From Streptomyces sp. AC1-42W (GTDB taxonomy: Bacteria > Actinomycetota > Actinomycetes > Streptomycetales > Streptomycetaceae), in contig NZ_QKWY01000001.1 of assembly GCF_003248355.1 (NCBI RefSeq), positions 2,748,001 through 2,812,000 on the forward strand: 64,000 bases of DNA, in the 5' to 3' direction. Every line of letters starts with the position of its first letter. Within the stretch, counting starts at the first letter, position 1. Under the pieces are notes generated by a model. The model made no database searches. It was not told the DNA's origin and saw only the letters and a list, made by a program, of their open reading frames with translations. The translations under genes were made by a program, and so were the position numbers. Of the stretch, positions 46,487 through 54,877 are shown in pieces.

Positions 46487-47379
46487 GCGATTCCTTCCAG
46501 CTGAGTCTGCTCACGGAGGGCGAAGGCTCGGCGGACCAGCGGCTCGAGGCCGTCGGTCAGGAGGTCGCCGAGTTCCGCGTTGCGTGGTGCCGCGACGCTG
46601 CCGAGGTCCGCCGTGACCGTTCCGTCGGCGAGGACCCAGACGCGGAACGGGTACGGGTCCTCAGGGGCACGCGTCGGCTGGGCGTAGATCGGCACTCCGT
46701 TGACGTCGTCGCGTACGTCGTCCACGGCCTCTACGAAATCGTCCCGCTCGAAGCCGTAGATCTCCGCCTTGCGGGTGTTGGCGCGTCCGATGGGCCGGTA
46801 CTGGGAGATCAGCCAGTACTCGACGTCCGTCCGCTCGGTCAGTCCGGCGATGAGCCGTGCGAGGCGCGGCAGGTCCTTCACGGAGCCGGCCGTGGTGAAC
46901 GTGTTGAAAGCGAGCCGCCGTTGGTCGGTGGCGAGGAACTCGACGTTGGCCAGGAAGCGTTCGAAGTACCCCTGCCCGCGGAACCAGTCGGCCGTCTCGG
47001 GGTCCGGGCCGTCGACCGCCAGGGAGTACACGGTCACGTGGTCGCGGACGCCGGCATAGCGCTCGCTCAGCAGCAGCCCGTTGGTGTGGAGGTTCGTCTC
47101 GAAGCCGACCTCGGTGGCGTGCCGGAGGGCGATCTCCAGGTGGTTGTCGTATGGCATCACGGGGTCGCCGCCGGTGAAGACGCACCGATGGGCCTCGGAC
47201 TCCGAGCGGAGTCGGTCGATGACGCGGCGGACCGTGTCAGCGTCGGTCTTGACCCGGTTGCGCGCGCGGTAGCAGAAGCGGCACACGCCCGGTGACGTGC
47301 TGGTGGGTGCCAGGTCCCAGGCGTTGCAGTCGGTGTTGAGGACCAGGTGGACGATCGCGAGTTCGTCGTGCGTCAGCAT
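46483..47379 (-). CDS. Radical SAM enzyme with CX14CX2C cluster motif
   Basis: In this 298-residue protein the first cysteine is in LNTDCNAWDLAP and the other two in SPGVCRFCYRARNR, giving C-x14-C-x2-C instead of the usual C-x3-C-x2-C. FTGGDPVMPYDN supplies the GGDP SAM-binding motif. The rest is a radical-SAM barrel (ETNLHTNGLLL, VYSLAVDGPDPETADWFRG). Spacing of this kind is known in some QueE enzymes. No SPASM or second cluster cysteines are visible. It is central in the cluster, overlapping neighbours on both sides, so it probably performs the key skeletal step. Confidence 0.85.
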   Translation of the reverse strand: MLTHDELAIVHLVLNTDCNAWDLAPTSTSPGVCRFCYRARNRVKTDADTVRRVIDRLRSESEAHRCVFTGGDPVMPYDNHLEIALRHATEVGFETNLHTNGLLLSERYAGVRDHVTVYSLAVDGPDPETADWFRGQGYFERFLANVEFLATDQRRLAFNTFTTAGSVKDLPRLARLIAGLTERTDVEYWLISQYRPIGRANTRKAEIYGFERDDFVEAVDDVRDDVNGVPIYAQPTRAPEDPYPFRVWVLADGTVTADLGSVAAPRNAELGDLLTDGLEPLVRRAFALREQTQLEGIA

Positions 47380-48524
47380 GGTGCCGTCTCCTTGACACCC
47401 TGGCTCACCAGGAGCGCCGTCGGGGCGATGGGCCGCAGGAGCGAGCGCAGCTGGTGTGGGGCGCCGCCCGTGAGCCGTACGAACTGCTGGAGCGTGTCCA
47501 GAGCCGCGCCGGAGTTGATGATGGTGAGTGCTTTGTCGATGCCGGACTGGATGGTGGGGGTCGCCTTGGACATCACCATAAGCAGGGCCGCGTTGAGGGC
47601 GACCGCGTTCCGCGCCTGACTGGTGTCCTGGCCGGCCAGCACGCGGATCGCGGCGGCGACGTTGTCCCGGGGGTCCTCGTGCTGGGTGACGGACGTCAGG
47701 TCCTGCGGCATCGAGGCCGCACCTCTGCGCACAGCGTTGTTGAAGGCGAGGTCCTCGCTGCCGGCGCTGATGCGGCAGGCCCGCACCGTGCTTCCGGGGA
47801 TCAGTTCGTCGACCTGGACCGCCTGGCCGACGCTGGAGTTGATGACCGTCACGTCCGGCAGGCCGAGACGGGACAGAAGGCGGGCGGACGCGCCGACCGC
47901 GGGATGCGAGAGACCGTACACGTAGGCGGGGCAGGTGACCGGGCTCAGGAGGGCGGGGAACGCCAGGCTGAGGGCGTGCACGGCCTGGAACCTGCCGCCG
48001 TAGCGGCGGTCGAACTCGGGTACGCGGTTCTCGATGGAGAAGAACCCGAAGCCGACCTCCGCGGTGATGTCCACCATCTCCGGGTGCGGCACCGTGTCAC
48101 TCGTCGCCCCCACGAGGTCGACGAAGTCGCGGGATCCGGTCTTCGACGAAGCACTGCGCGATCCGAGCTTCGCGACGTGCGCTCCCCCGGTGGCCGCCAC
48201 CAGGGCGGCGGCGGTGCTGAGGTTGATCGTCTTGAAGGTCTTCTTCCCGCTACCGGTGTAGCCGACGAACCGCGTGCCCGCGGGCGGCCGGTGGAAGTCC
48301 CAGCCACCTCGGTCGAGGTCCGTCGCGGCCCGGATCGCGGCCTCGACCTCCTCCAGCCTCGGTCCCCGTAGGAGCAGCCCGGTGAGGACGCTCCCGAGCA
48401 TCACGTCGCGCGTGTGGCTCTCCGGTAACGCGAGGATGCTCGCGATGCCGTCGTGGACGTCCTGGGGCGCGATGGCGGCGGGCGAGTTGATCTTCTGGGC
48501 CAGTAATGGCGTTGTTACCGCCAC
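47373..48524 (-). CDS. TrpD-like phosphoribosyltransferase homologue
   Basis: This 383-residue protein shows TrpD (anthranilate phosphoribosyltransferase, type III fold) features: RFVGYTGSGKKTFKTINLST (the GTGGD-type PRPP loop), VAKLGSRSASSKTGSRDFVD (the K-x-G-x-R-x-x-SSxxGSxD block) and an N-terminal helical domain with LTGLLLRGP. The C-terminal half is divergent. It could transfer phosphoribose to an aromatic amine other than anthranilate. No other trp genes are nearby, which argues for a specialised substrate. Start GTG 48524 follows AGGAGCC. Confidence 0.8.
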   Translation of the reverse strand: MAVTTPLLAQKINSPAAIAPQDVHDGIASILALPESHTRDVMLGSVLTGLLLRGPRLEEVEAAIRAATDLDRGGWDFHRPPAGTRFVGYTGSGKKTFKTINLSTAAALVAATGGAHVAKLGSRSASSKTGSRDFVDLVGATSDTVPHPEMVDITAEVGFGFFSIENRVPEFDRRYGGRFQAVHALSLAFPALLSPVTCPAYVYGLSHPAVGASARLLSRLGLPDVTVINSSVGQAVQVDELIPGSTVRACRISAGSEDLAFNNAVRRGAASMPQDLTSVTQHEDPRDNVAAAIRVLAGQDTSQARNAVALNAALLMVMSKATPTIQSGIDKALTIINSGAALDTLQQFVRLTGGAPHQLRSLLRPIAPTALLVSQGVKETAPC

Positions 48525-48541
48525 GGTGTTGGCTCCTTCCT

Positions 48542-49543
48542 TCAGATGTCGGACGTGAGCAGGACCTTGAACGGACGATGGCGGGCTCCGCTCTGCAGGG
48601 CCGCCAGCCCCTGTGGCAGGTCGCTCAGAGGGAATTGGTCCCGAGTCATCAGGGCGGCCCGGTCGCCGCCCTTCGCGAGGATGTCGATGGCGTCACGGAA
48701 GTCGTCATGGCCTTCCGCGCGGCAGTACGAGAAGGAGCCGCGCAGAGTGATGGAGCGCCGGAAGACGTCCCGTAGGGGGATCGAGAGGTGCACCCGGGGC
48801 GCGTAGGCGTTCTGGACGAGAACCGTTCCACCGTCACGAACGGCGCCCAGTGCCTGACGTATGGGGGAGTCGCAGTCGCCGGACGCGGCGTCCACGACGA
48901 CGTCGCACGGCGGCAGGCCGGCGGAGTGGAGGTTGACGCGCGAGTCGAGGACGTAGCTCAGCTGATGCGAGCGCGAAGGCTCCCTGACCAGCATGTGGAC
49001 GTCCCACCCCGCCTCAGCCGCGCAGATCGCCGTGCACACCCCGATGACGCCGCCCCCGATGACGCCGAGCCGCCCCAGAGGCATCCGGAGGCCGCAGCGG
49101 ATGCCGTGCAGGGCCACCGCCATCGGATCCGCGAGGACTCCGTGCACGGGGTCGTTCAGGTGGGGCAGTGGGACGACGTTGTCCCGGGGCACCCTCACGG
49201 CGTCGGCGAGACCCCCGGGCAAGTCCCATCCGATGCGTCGCAGCTCCGGGCAGAGGTGGACGTGGCCGCGGTCGCAGTAGTGGCACGAGCGGCAGGGGAC
49301 CAACGGGTCAACCGCTACCCAGTCACCCGTCTCCGTGTCGACCCCGACGATCTCGTGCCCGGGGTACCAGGGCTCCGGAAGCCGTCCCTGCCACGGCTGG
49401 TTGAGCTTCGCGACGTCGCTCCCACAGACGCCCGTACAGCGGATCTCGACGATCGTCGTGTCGCACATCGGAGGCATGTCGGTCGGCACGGGGAGCCGGC
49501 GCAGGGCACCACGTTCAACCGCCCAGGCGTACGGGACGTTCAT
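48542..49543 (-). CDS. Zinc-dependent medium-chain dehydrogenase
   Basis: In this 333-residue protein IRCTGVCGSDVAKLN carries the catalytic-zinc Cys, and GHEIVG the following His-Glu. The structural zinc site is CRSCHYCDRGHVHLC, with four Cys. The Rossmann motif is RLGVIGGGVIGVCTAICAAE. It oxidises a secondary alcohol or sugar with NAD(P)+. The ATG at 49543 follows GGAGGGACCG. It overlaps the HAD phosphatase gene by 4 bases. The substrate is likely the product of that phosphatase or a sugar intermediate (inference). Confidence 0.9.
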   Translation of the reverse strand: MNVPYAWAVERGALRRLPVPTDMPPMCDTTIVEIRCTGVCGSDVAKLNQPWQGRLPEPWYPGHEIVGVDTETGDWVAVDPLVPCRSCHYCDRGHVHLCPELRRIGWDLPGGLADAVRVPRDNVVPLPHLNDPVHGVLADPMAVALHGIRCGLRMPLGRLGVIGGGVIGVCTAICAAEAGWDVHMLVREPSRSHQLSYVLDSRVNLHSAGLPPCDVVVDAASGDCDSPIRQALGAVRDGGTVLVQNAYAPRVHLSIPLRDVFRRSITLRGSFSYCRAEGHDDFRDAIDILAKGGDRAALMTRDQFPLSDLPQGLAALQSGARHRPFKVLLTSDI

Positions 49544-50349
49544 CGGTCCCTCCACCTGCTCAGTAAGGACGGGAGAGCCTCCACCTCGGGTATCGGCCGA
49601 CCGGGCCAAGCGGTCTCGCCGAACGCGAGCCCGTGCTGCCCGCCCCGGCGTTCCACGCGAACCGCACGCATCCCCGCGCGCTCGGCGCCGGCCAACTCAT
49701 CTCCGCCGCCGTCGCCGCAGTAGAGGGCCTGCTTTGGGCCGATACCGAGGGCTTCGAGTGCCGCGCCGAAGAGCTGAGGAGCGGGCTTCACCGCGCCCAC
49801 CCGGCAGCTGAACACGGCGGCGTCGAAGTGTGGCGCGAGATCGCTGTGGCTCCACGCCTCGGCGATGTCAGGGGACGCGTCGCTGAGAACCGCCAGCCTG
49901 ACCCCGCCGTGCCGAAGCTCCTCCAGGACCCGCAGGAGAGAGGCGTCGGCCTGGAGCCGGTCGCGGGCGAGCTCCGCCAGGAGCTGCTCCACCTTGTCCA
50001 TGTGGGACGCGGGAGCGTCGCAGCGCGCGACGAGGTGTGCCGCGACCTCGGTTGTCGACCTCAGCTGCCCGTCGTGCCTCGCCCGCCAGCTATCGGCCAG
50101 CGCGGACTCGACGACCGCCGGCGAGACGCGCATGGTCCCGGCGAACCGGGCGGCGGCGACACTCCGTTCAACCGCGCTCGGAGCCGCGACGAGTGTGCCG
50201 AAGAGGTCGAGTATCACCGCGGTCGGCCTCTGAGCCCGAGACGCGGACTCCCGCCGGGGGGAGCCACCAAGCAGGACGTCACTCACGGGGTGTGTGTTGA
50301 TCGCGGACAGGCTCGTCGACAAGGTGGTGCTCGTCGGCGGATATCGCAT
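49540..50349 (-). CDS. HAD-family hydrolase (phosphatase)
   Basis: This 269-residue protein has the HAD motifs in order: DLFGTLVAAP (nucleophile Asp, motif I), RLAVLSDASPDIAE (II), GAVKPAPQLFGAAL (III Lys) and YCGDGGGDELAGAERAG (IV). It is a probable phosphatase for a sugar phosphate or nucleotide. First gene of the minus-strand cluster. Its start at ATG 50349 has GGAG 7 bases upstream, and the palindromic operator lies 184 bases further upstream. Confidence 0.88.
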   Translation of the reverse strand: MRYPPTSTTLSTSLSAINTHPVSDVLLGGSPRRESASRAQRPTAVILDLFGTLVAAPSAVERSVAAARFAGTMRVSPAVVESALADSWRARHDGQLRSTTEVAAHLVARCDAPASHMDKVEQLLAELARDRLQADASLLRVLEELRHGGVRLAVLSDASPDIAEAWSHSDLAPHFDAAVFSCRVGAVKPAPQLFGAALEALGIGPKQALYCGDGGGDELAGAERAGMRAVRVERRGGQHGLAFGETAWPGRPIPEVEALPSLLSRWRDR

Positions 50350-50802
50350 GGCGAGGCTCCATCAGTAGAACGGCGATCTTGTGCGGAACCCGGTTCCTCC
50401 GGCCGACCGGGTATCCACGAACCCGTCGACGAGCTGGTCGACGAGCAAGGGGAGTGTGGGTGCCCTCCGGGGAACTGGCCCACGGGCGACGTGCGTTGTG
50501 TACAGAACAATCCCACCGGGAAGGACACGCGAGCGGACAGACTGTCCGCGCTTTCTTGGTGCACAGCTCTTGACTCGCGTACTGGATCTCGGTATAGCGC
50601 GCGGCGCTGGTGAGGGGGTGACAGGGGAGGGAATTTGCGTGATTCATATCGAATTCGACGCTCTTGCGTGCAGGGTCCGCCGGATGTCCGAGCGTGCACC
50701 GGCCGACGACGTTGCTGTTAACACTTGGCGAGCAGCTCTGTCGGACTGGACATTGTCCGTACGCTGAGCGCAGTGCTCCGTCGCGAAGGGATCGATCCAC
50801 CG
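50350..50802. promoter_or_regulatory. Divergent control region between the biosynthetic operon and its regulator
   Basis: This 453-base non-coding region contains the 17-bp palindrome at 50533-50549, a strong rightward promoter (TTGACT at 50570-50575, TATAGC at 50593-50598, spacer 17 bases) and a lone GGACATTGTCC-like half-palindrome at 50748-50758. The rightward promoter drives the XRE-TPR gene. The leftward promoter for the HAD gene is not clear. Confidence 0.6.
50533..50549. promoter_or_regulatory. Operator-like palindrome 1
   Basis: GCGGACAGACTGTCCGC is perfectly palindromic around a central A. The same core (GGACAG-N-CTGTCC) recurs at 52073-52091 on the other side of the regulator gene. 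The site is 184 bases upstream of the HAD start and 20 bases upstream of the rightward -35 box. Confidence 0.75.
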
Positions 50803-52041
50803 ATGAGTGAAAACCTGACGCTGGGAGACCGTCTCCGTATAGCCCGCCGGACACGGAAGCTGTCTGCCGCTCAACTGGCACAGAAGGTCGCGATATCGCC
50901 CAGTTACGTCCAGAAGCTGGAGTCCGGCGCGCGCAAGGCTTCGCCTTCACTGGTCCTGGCGCTAGCCAAGGCACTCCACTTCGGCCCCGAGGTCCTCACC
51001 GGCCAGCCGTACTACGGCGAGCCGGAGGCCGAGGACGGAGTGCACGCGGTGATCCCGGATCTCCGAAGGATCATGCTGTGCTTCGACACCCCGGACGAAC
51101 TTGAGATCGCCCCGAGGCCGCTGTCGGTCCTGGCGTCCGAGGTCGACCAGGTGGCCGCTCTCCGACGGGACGCACGCTACGCACCCATGGGGCCGCTCCT
51201 GCCGGCCGTCATCACGGAGCTGACGCATCTCGCCCTCACCAGCCGCAACGGCGACCAGGCCAAGGCGTTCTGGCACCTTGCCCGCGCCTACCGAGCGGTG
51301 AACTCCCTGGCCCACAAGATGGGGCATCACGACCTGTCCAACACGGCGCTGGAGAGGGTGCGGTGGGCGGCGGACCAGTCCGGTGATCCGCTGATGAAGT
51401 TCACCGCCGGGTATCTGGTCGCCGGTGCGATGCTCCGCCAGGGGGCCTACTCATCCGCTCGCCGCAAGCTCCAGGCGCTGCGCCAGGAGCTCGAACGGCT
51501 CCAGCCGGAACGCTCCTTCACCAACGACGCGCTCGCCGTCGACGGCGCGCTGCTGCTGAAGCTGGCCGTACTGGAGGCCAGGGAGAACAACCCGGACCGA
51601 GCGGACGACTACCTGCGCGAGGCTGAGGCCGTGGCCAGGATGGCCGGCAACCGCGACTCCCTCGCCTACGAGATGTCCTTCGGGCCGACGAACATCCGCA
51701 TCCACGAAGTGCACGCCATGATCGACATGGGGGACACGGAGCAGGCTCTCGCCCGTCTCACGGAGTGGTCCGCCGTGGCGGGCGAGGAGTGGGTGCCTCC
51801 GGCTTCGACGGTGGGCGAGCGATCGAGCCACCACTTCATCGACGTGGCCTCGGCGAAGCTGGCCGTGGGGGACAGGGCGGGTGCGTTCGGGGACCTGCGT
51901 CGTGCGCGTAAGGTCGCCCCCAATCACACGCGATTCCACCCCTCGGCCCGCGAGACGGTCGCGGCGCTCCTTCGGATGGACGCCCACCCGTCCAACGAGC
52001 TGTCAGCATTCGGCAGTTGGGCGGGAGTTATCACAACCTGA
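50803..52041 (+). CDS. XRE-TPR transcriptional regulator of the biosynthetic cluster
   Basis: This 412-residue protein has an XRE HTH (about residues 9-60): LRIARRTRKLSAAQLAQKVA, then ISPSYVQKLESGARKASPSL. TPR-like helical repeats follow (AYRAVNSLAHKMGHHDLSNT, LAVLEARENNPDRADDYLRE, AMIDMGDTEQALARLTEWS). The head-plus-TPR plan is common in Streptomyces cluster regulators and may respond to a small signalling molecule. It is divergent from the HAD-to-TyrRS operon and bracketed by two identical-core palindromes. I prefer ATG 50803 because the HTH begins just after it; TTG 50725 is in frame. Confidence 0.88.
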   Translation: MSENLTLGDRLRIARRTRKLSAAQLAQKVAISPSYVQKLESGARKASPSLVLALAKALHFGPEVLTGQPYYGEPEAEDGVHAVIPDLRRIMLCFDTPDELEIAPRPLSVLASEVDQVAALRRDARYAPMGPLLPAVITELTHLALTSRNGDQAKAFWHLARAYRAVNSLAHKMGHHDLSNTALERVRWAADQSGDPLMKFTAGYLVAGAMLRQGAYSSARRKLQALRQELERLQPERSFTNDALAVDGALLLKLAVLEARENNPDRADDYLREAEAVARMAGNRDSLAYEMSFGPTNIRIHEVHAMIDMGDTEQALARLTEWSAVAGEEWVPPASTVGERSSHHFIDVASAKLAVGDRAGAFGDLRRARKVAPNHTRFHPSARETVAALLRMDAHPSNELSAFGSWAGVITT

Positions 52042-52072
52042 CTGCGGCTCAAGGCACTTCGCGAAGAAATCC

Positions 52073-52091
52073 CACGGACAGTCTGTCCGTG
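52073..52091. promoter_or_regulatory. Operator-like palindrome 2
   Basis: CACGGACAGTCTGTCCGTG is a 19-bp perfect palindrome around a central T, with the same GGACAG-N-CTGTCC core as palindrome 1. It is 59 bases upstream of the next start codon (52150), a good position for controlling that gene. Confidence 0.75.
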
Positions 52092-52149
52092 CACGGAGCT
52101 GGCAGGGTGGAAAGGTCTCCTCACAGATGGTTCTGAGGAGGCCGTTTCC

Positions 52150-52590
52150 ATGTCTGACGTCACCCCGCGCGTTCCCGCGCTGCCGCCCCGGTGGATGCCG
52201 ATAGGCGACGATCCCGAGCTGTGCTCGGCAGGCCAATGGTGGGACGCCATACGCGCCGTAGAGGCGGCTGGCCGACGCGCGATTGACCTTCTCCGCGAGG
52301 ACGGCGCGGCGATCGGTCCGGTCATCCTTGACCCCGGAGGGCCAGAGCCTCGCCTGTACTTCCTCGTGCCCCCTGGCACGGCCGCCGGCTGGGAAGAGCC
52401 GGGGACGGTTCCTCTCGGTCAGAAGTGCCACGTCGTCGTGCCGCCCGCCGGGGCCACTGAGCCGCCCGGCCTGCACTGGCACGTCCTCCCCCGAGGCCCG
52501 AGGTCGCTGACACAGCCCGGCCCGCTGCGCAAAGCCCTCGGCCAGGCACGCAGGGAGCGGAATGGCCAGGCGGAGGCTGCGGACTCCTGA
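52150..52590 (+). CDS. Conserved small actinomycete protein, function unknown
   Basis: This 146-residue protein contains CSAGQWWDAIRAVEAAGRRA and GAAIGPVILDPGGPEPRLYF, then LVPPGTAAGWEEPGT and a C-terminal basic tail. The aromatic-rich first half with PVILDPxxxRLYFLVP resembles small proteins related to the N-terminal part of bifunctional primase-polymerase proteins, but no catalytic residues are visible. The start codon lies 59 bases downstream of palindrome 2, so it may share the XRE-TPR regulon. Its stop overlaps the next gene (TGATG). Confidence 0.6.
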   Translation: MSDVTPRVPALPPRWMPIGDDPELCSAGQWWDAIRAVEAAGRRAIDLLREDGAAIGPVILDPGGPEPRLYFLVPPGTAAGWEEPGTVPLGQKCHVVVPPAGATEPPGLHWHVLPRGPRSLTQPGPLRKALGQARRERNGQAEAADS

Positions 52591-52784
52591 TGTCCCTGAA
52601 CATCTCCCTCGTCCTGCTGCTGGGGATCGTCCTGGTCGTACTGATCCGAGGCGGCTCCCTGAAGGCCGGGCCCGCGGTCGTGAGCGTGCTCTTCGGGTTC
52701 TTCCTAGCGAGCACGTCGATGGCGCCGGAGATCAGTCGGCTGGTTGCCGGCGCTGTGGACATGATCGGCCAGATCCGGTTCTAA
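52590..52784 (+). CDS. Small two-helix membrane protein
   Basis: This 64-residue protein has two hydrophobic segments (SLVLLLGIVLVVLIRGGSL and AVVSVLFGFFLASTSM) and a short tail. Its start overlaps the upstream stop by one base. Small membrane proteins of this size accompany integrative elements in Streptomyces. No function can be assigned. Confidence 0.65.
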   Translation: MSLNISLVLLLGIVLVVLIRGGSLKAGPAVVSVLFGFFLASTSMAPEISRLVAGAVDMIGQIRF

Positions 52785-52838
52785 CGCCTCAGTGGGAAAG
52801 CCACGGGCGTACTCCGACAGCACGAGGGATCATGAGGC

Positions 52839-53717
52839 ATGCGCCCGGATGAATGGCACGTCACCGAAGACCTCGACGGCTTTCTCGCTCAAGCCGGGGA
52901 CTTCCTGCACTCGCGCCCTGCCCTGCACACCGTCCCGCTGACGGTCACCGAGGCGCTGCGTACGCGCGGGGCGAACGCGTACGGCGCCGAAGCCCCCGTC
53001 TTCGGCTGGCTGGAGCGGGCGGGCGAGGTCCGCGCGGCCTTCTTCCGCACCCCGCCCCGCCGCCCGTACCTCACCCCCCTTATCCCCGAGGAGGCGGACA
53101 CCCTCGCCGCCCATCTGGCCGGCATCGGCCGTCCCCTCCCCGGCGTCAGTGCGGACCACGACACCGCCACCGCCTTCGCCGAGGCTTGGCAGCGGCACAC
53201 GGGCGCGACGCCGACGCTCCACGAGCGGGAGCGCCTGTACCGCCTCAGCGCGCTCACACCACCGGAGTCGCTCCCGGAGGGCCGAGGCCGAACCGCGCGC
53301 GAGCAGGACCGCGAGCAACTCATGCTCTGGCACCGCGAGTTCGTCGCCGACATCGGAGGAATCCCCGCTGCGGACAACAGCTCATGGGCGGACACGCGCA
53401 TCGCCCACGGACGCGTCAGGTTCTGGGAGACCCCGGACGGCACCCCCGTCTCCATGGCCGGCATGACCCCGATGGTCGCCGGCCAGATCCGGGTGGCCCC
53501 CGTCTACACCCCGGCCCACCTGCGCGGCCGTGGTTACGCGGGCGCCGCGACGGTCGAGGTGAGCCAGGCCGCGCTGGCCGCAGGCGCGGCGGAGGTACTC
53601 CTGTTCGCGGACCTGGCCAACCCCACCAGCAACGGCCTCTATCAGCGGATCGGATACCGCCCGGTCGCCGACTTCGCGGTGTACGACTTTTCGTCTGCCG
53701 CGCCGGAGATCCATTGA
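52839..53717 (+). CDS. GNAT-family N-acetyltransferase
   Basis: In this 292-residue protein the C-terminal GNAT domain shows the acetyl-CoA loop VYTPAHLRGRGYAGAATVEV (Q/RxxGxG/A: LRGRGYAG) and the last strand-helix LFADLANPTSNGLYQRIGYR. The first 150 residues form a separate region that resembles the GNAT family with an extra N-terminal domain (DFLHSRPALHTVPLTVTEAL). The substrate is unknown. A resistance or toxin-modifying role is possible on a mobile element. Confidence 0.85.
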   Translation: MRPDEWHVTEDLDGFLAQAGDFLHSRPALHTVPLTVTEALRTRGANAYGAEAPVFGWLERAGEVRAAFFRTPPRRPYLTPLIPEEADTLAAHLAGIGRPLPGVSADHDTATAFAEAWQRHTGATPTLHERERLYRLSALTPPESLPEGRGRTAREQDREQLMLWHREFVADIGGIPAADNSSWADTRIAHGRVRFWETPDGTPVSMAGMTPMVAGQIRVAPVYTPAHLRGRGYAGAATVEVSQAALAAGAAEVLLFADLANPTSNGLYQRIGYRPVADFAVYDFSSAAPEIH

Positions 53718-53845
53718 GCAATCCCGCAGCGGCAGCACGGCGAACACCTCTGCCATCAGGGGACTTCGCCGCCAGCACCTCTTCTCGGTATGACCTGGCT
53801 CTCGTGCCGCCCGCAGCTACAACGACTCGATCAGCTGCTTGATCC

Positions 53846-54286
53846 CTAGGCTGCGGCGTTCGAGACCTTGGACTTGGGCGCATCGACATGCCCCATGGCT
53901 CGGTCGATCGTGATCTCGATGACCACGCGCTCCGGGTCCGGAGCCGGCGTGCGCCGGTACCGCTTTCCGTAGCGCGTCACAGCGTCGTCCACTGCGGCTG
54001 CGTCCGTGCGCACTTCAGCCGTGCCTTCCAGCGTCGCCCAGCGACCTCCGTCCACCTGGCAGACGGCGACGCGCGCTTGGCCGGGAAGCGCCGCCTGTAC
54101 GTTGGCGACTTTCCTACTCGATTTGCGGGTGATAACCCGCGCGATGCCGGCGGCGGCGTCCACGGTGACCCCAACAGGCACGACATGTGGACGGCCATCT
54201 GGGCGGAGTGTGGTCAGAGTGCACAGGTGGTACTCATTCCAGAACTCCAGGTAGTCAGTTCCTCTGCGGTGTATTTCGGCATGCAC
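53846..54286 (-). CDS. Pyridoxamine 5'-phosphate oxidase-like flavin/F420 protein
   Basis: This 146-residue protein of the split-barrel fold has CTLTTLRPDGRPHVVPVGVT, VITRKSSRKVANVQ (the flavin/F420 phosphate-binding strand) and RVAVCQVDGGRWATLEGTAE. It matches small PPOX-class F420-dependent proteins of actinomycetes. It should bind F420 or FMN and reduce a small molecule. The start is ATG 54286. It is convergent with the GNAT gene. Confidence 0.82.
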   Translation of the reverse strand: MHAEIHRRGTDYLEFWNEYHLCTLTTLRPDGRPHVVPVGVTVDAAAGIARVITRKSSRKVANVQAALPGQARVAVCQVDGGRWATLEGTAEVRTDAAAVDDAVTRYGKRYRRTPAPDPERVVIEITIDRAMGHVDAPKSKVSNAAA

Positions 54287-54877
54287 GCCTGGAAGCCTAA
54301 TCGCGAGTGATGTCCCGACTGTCCGAAAGTGGCCCTGGCCACACCCCTCCTCCCGTCACGAGAGGCAGGGCTTTTCGGTGCTGGATGTGTCTATTCGGTG
54401 CATTTGCTCGCAATGAAAGCGTCTCGGATCGGTAACGAAGGCAACCCCTCTTGAGGTGCTTGGCATGGCCACATCGTTCGTGAGAACTGCCAGCTCAAAA
54501 GCATGATCTACAAGTAGGTGTGCTGATTTAGTGCGATTTTGTGCGTCGATGCTGCTGCGACCCGGTAGGCGCTTTCCAGCCGGATCTTGGTGCGGCTTCG
54601 CGTAGTGTCCGATGAAGTCCCCACAGCCTGCCCGGGATGCTTTGCGTCGTGTCATTGCTCGTTCGCGTCGGTGACTTCGGTGTCTGAGGAGTTTTGGGTG
54701 CGCGCCCGTTGTGGTTCACGGATCAGGTCCTTCGCGGCCTGGATCGACTACTGCCCTCGATGCCCGTGATCACTGTCGGCTGCGCTGTGCGGCGGGACTG
54801 GACATGGTCGAAATGGGCGCGGCCGTCGCCCGGCTTCGTGTCGGAGCAATCCACGGCTGGTGCGAAGGGGATTACTG
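54287..54877. other. Gene-free stretch with reduced GC
   Basis: About 590 bases show no convincing gene. GC is visibly lower than in the surrounding genes (for example GTGCGATTTTGTGCGTCG near 54530). There are no RNA signatures and no repeats longer than a few bases. It may hold promoters of both flanking genes and remnants of an earlier insertion. Confidence 0.5.

Noticed and set aside
45456..46514. N-terminal extension joining the methyltransferase frame through the TrpRS region
   Set aside because: The extra part is low-complexity Arg-rich translation overlapping the TrpRS-like gene; GTG 45455 with AAGGAG gives a complete methyltransferase.
50748..50758. Third operator copy GGACATTGTCC
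   Set aside because: Arm length and centre differ from the two perfect palindromes; kept only as a weak half-match.
54528..54719. Short antisense ORF of 63 residues in the gene-free stretch
   Set aside because: No ribosome binding site, no domain and atypical composition.
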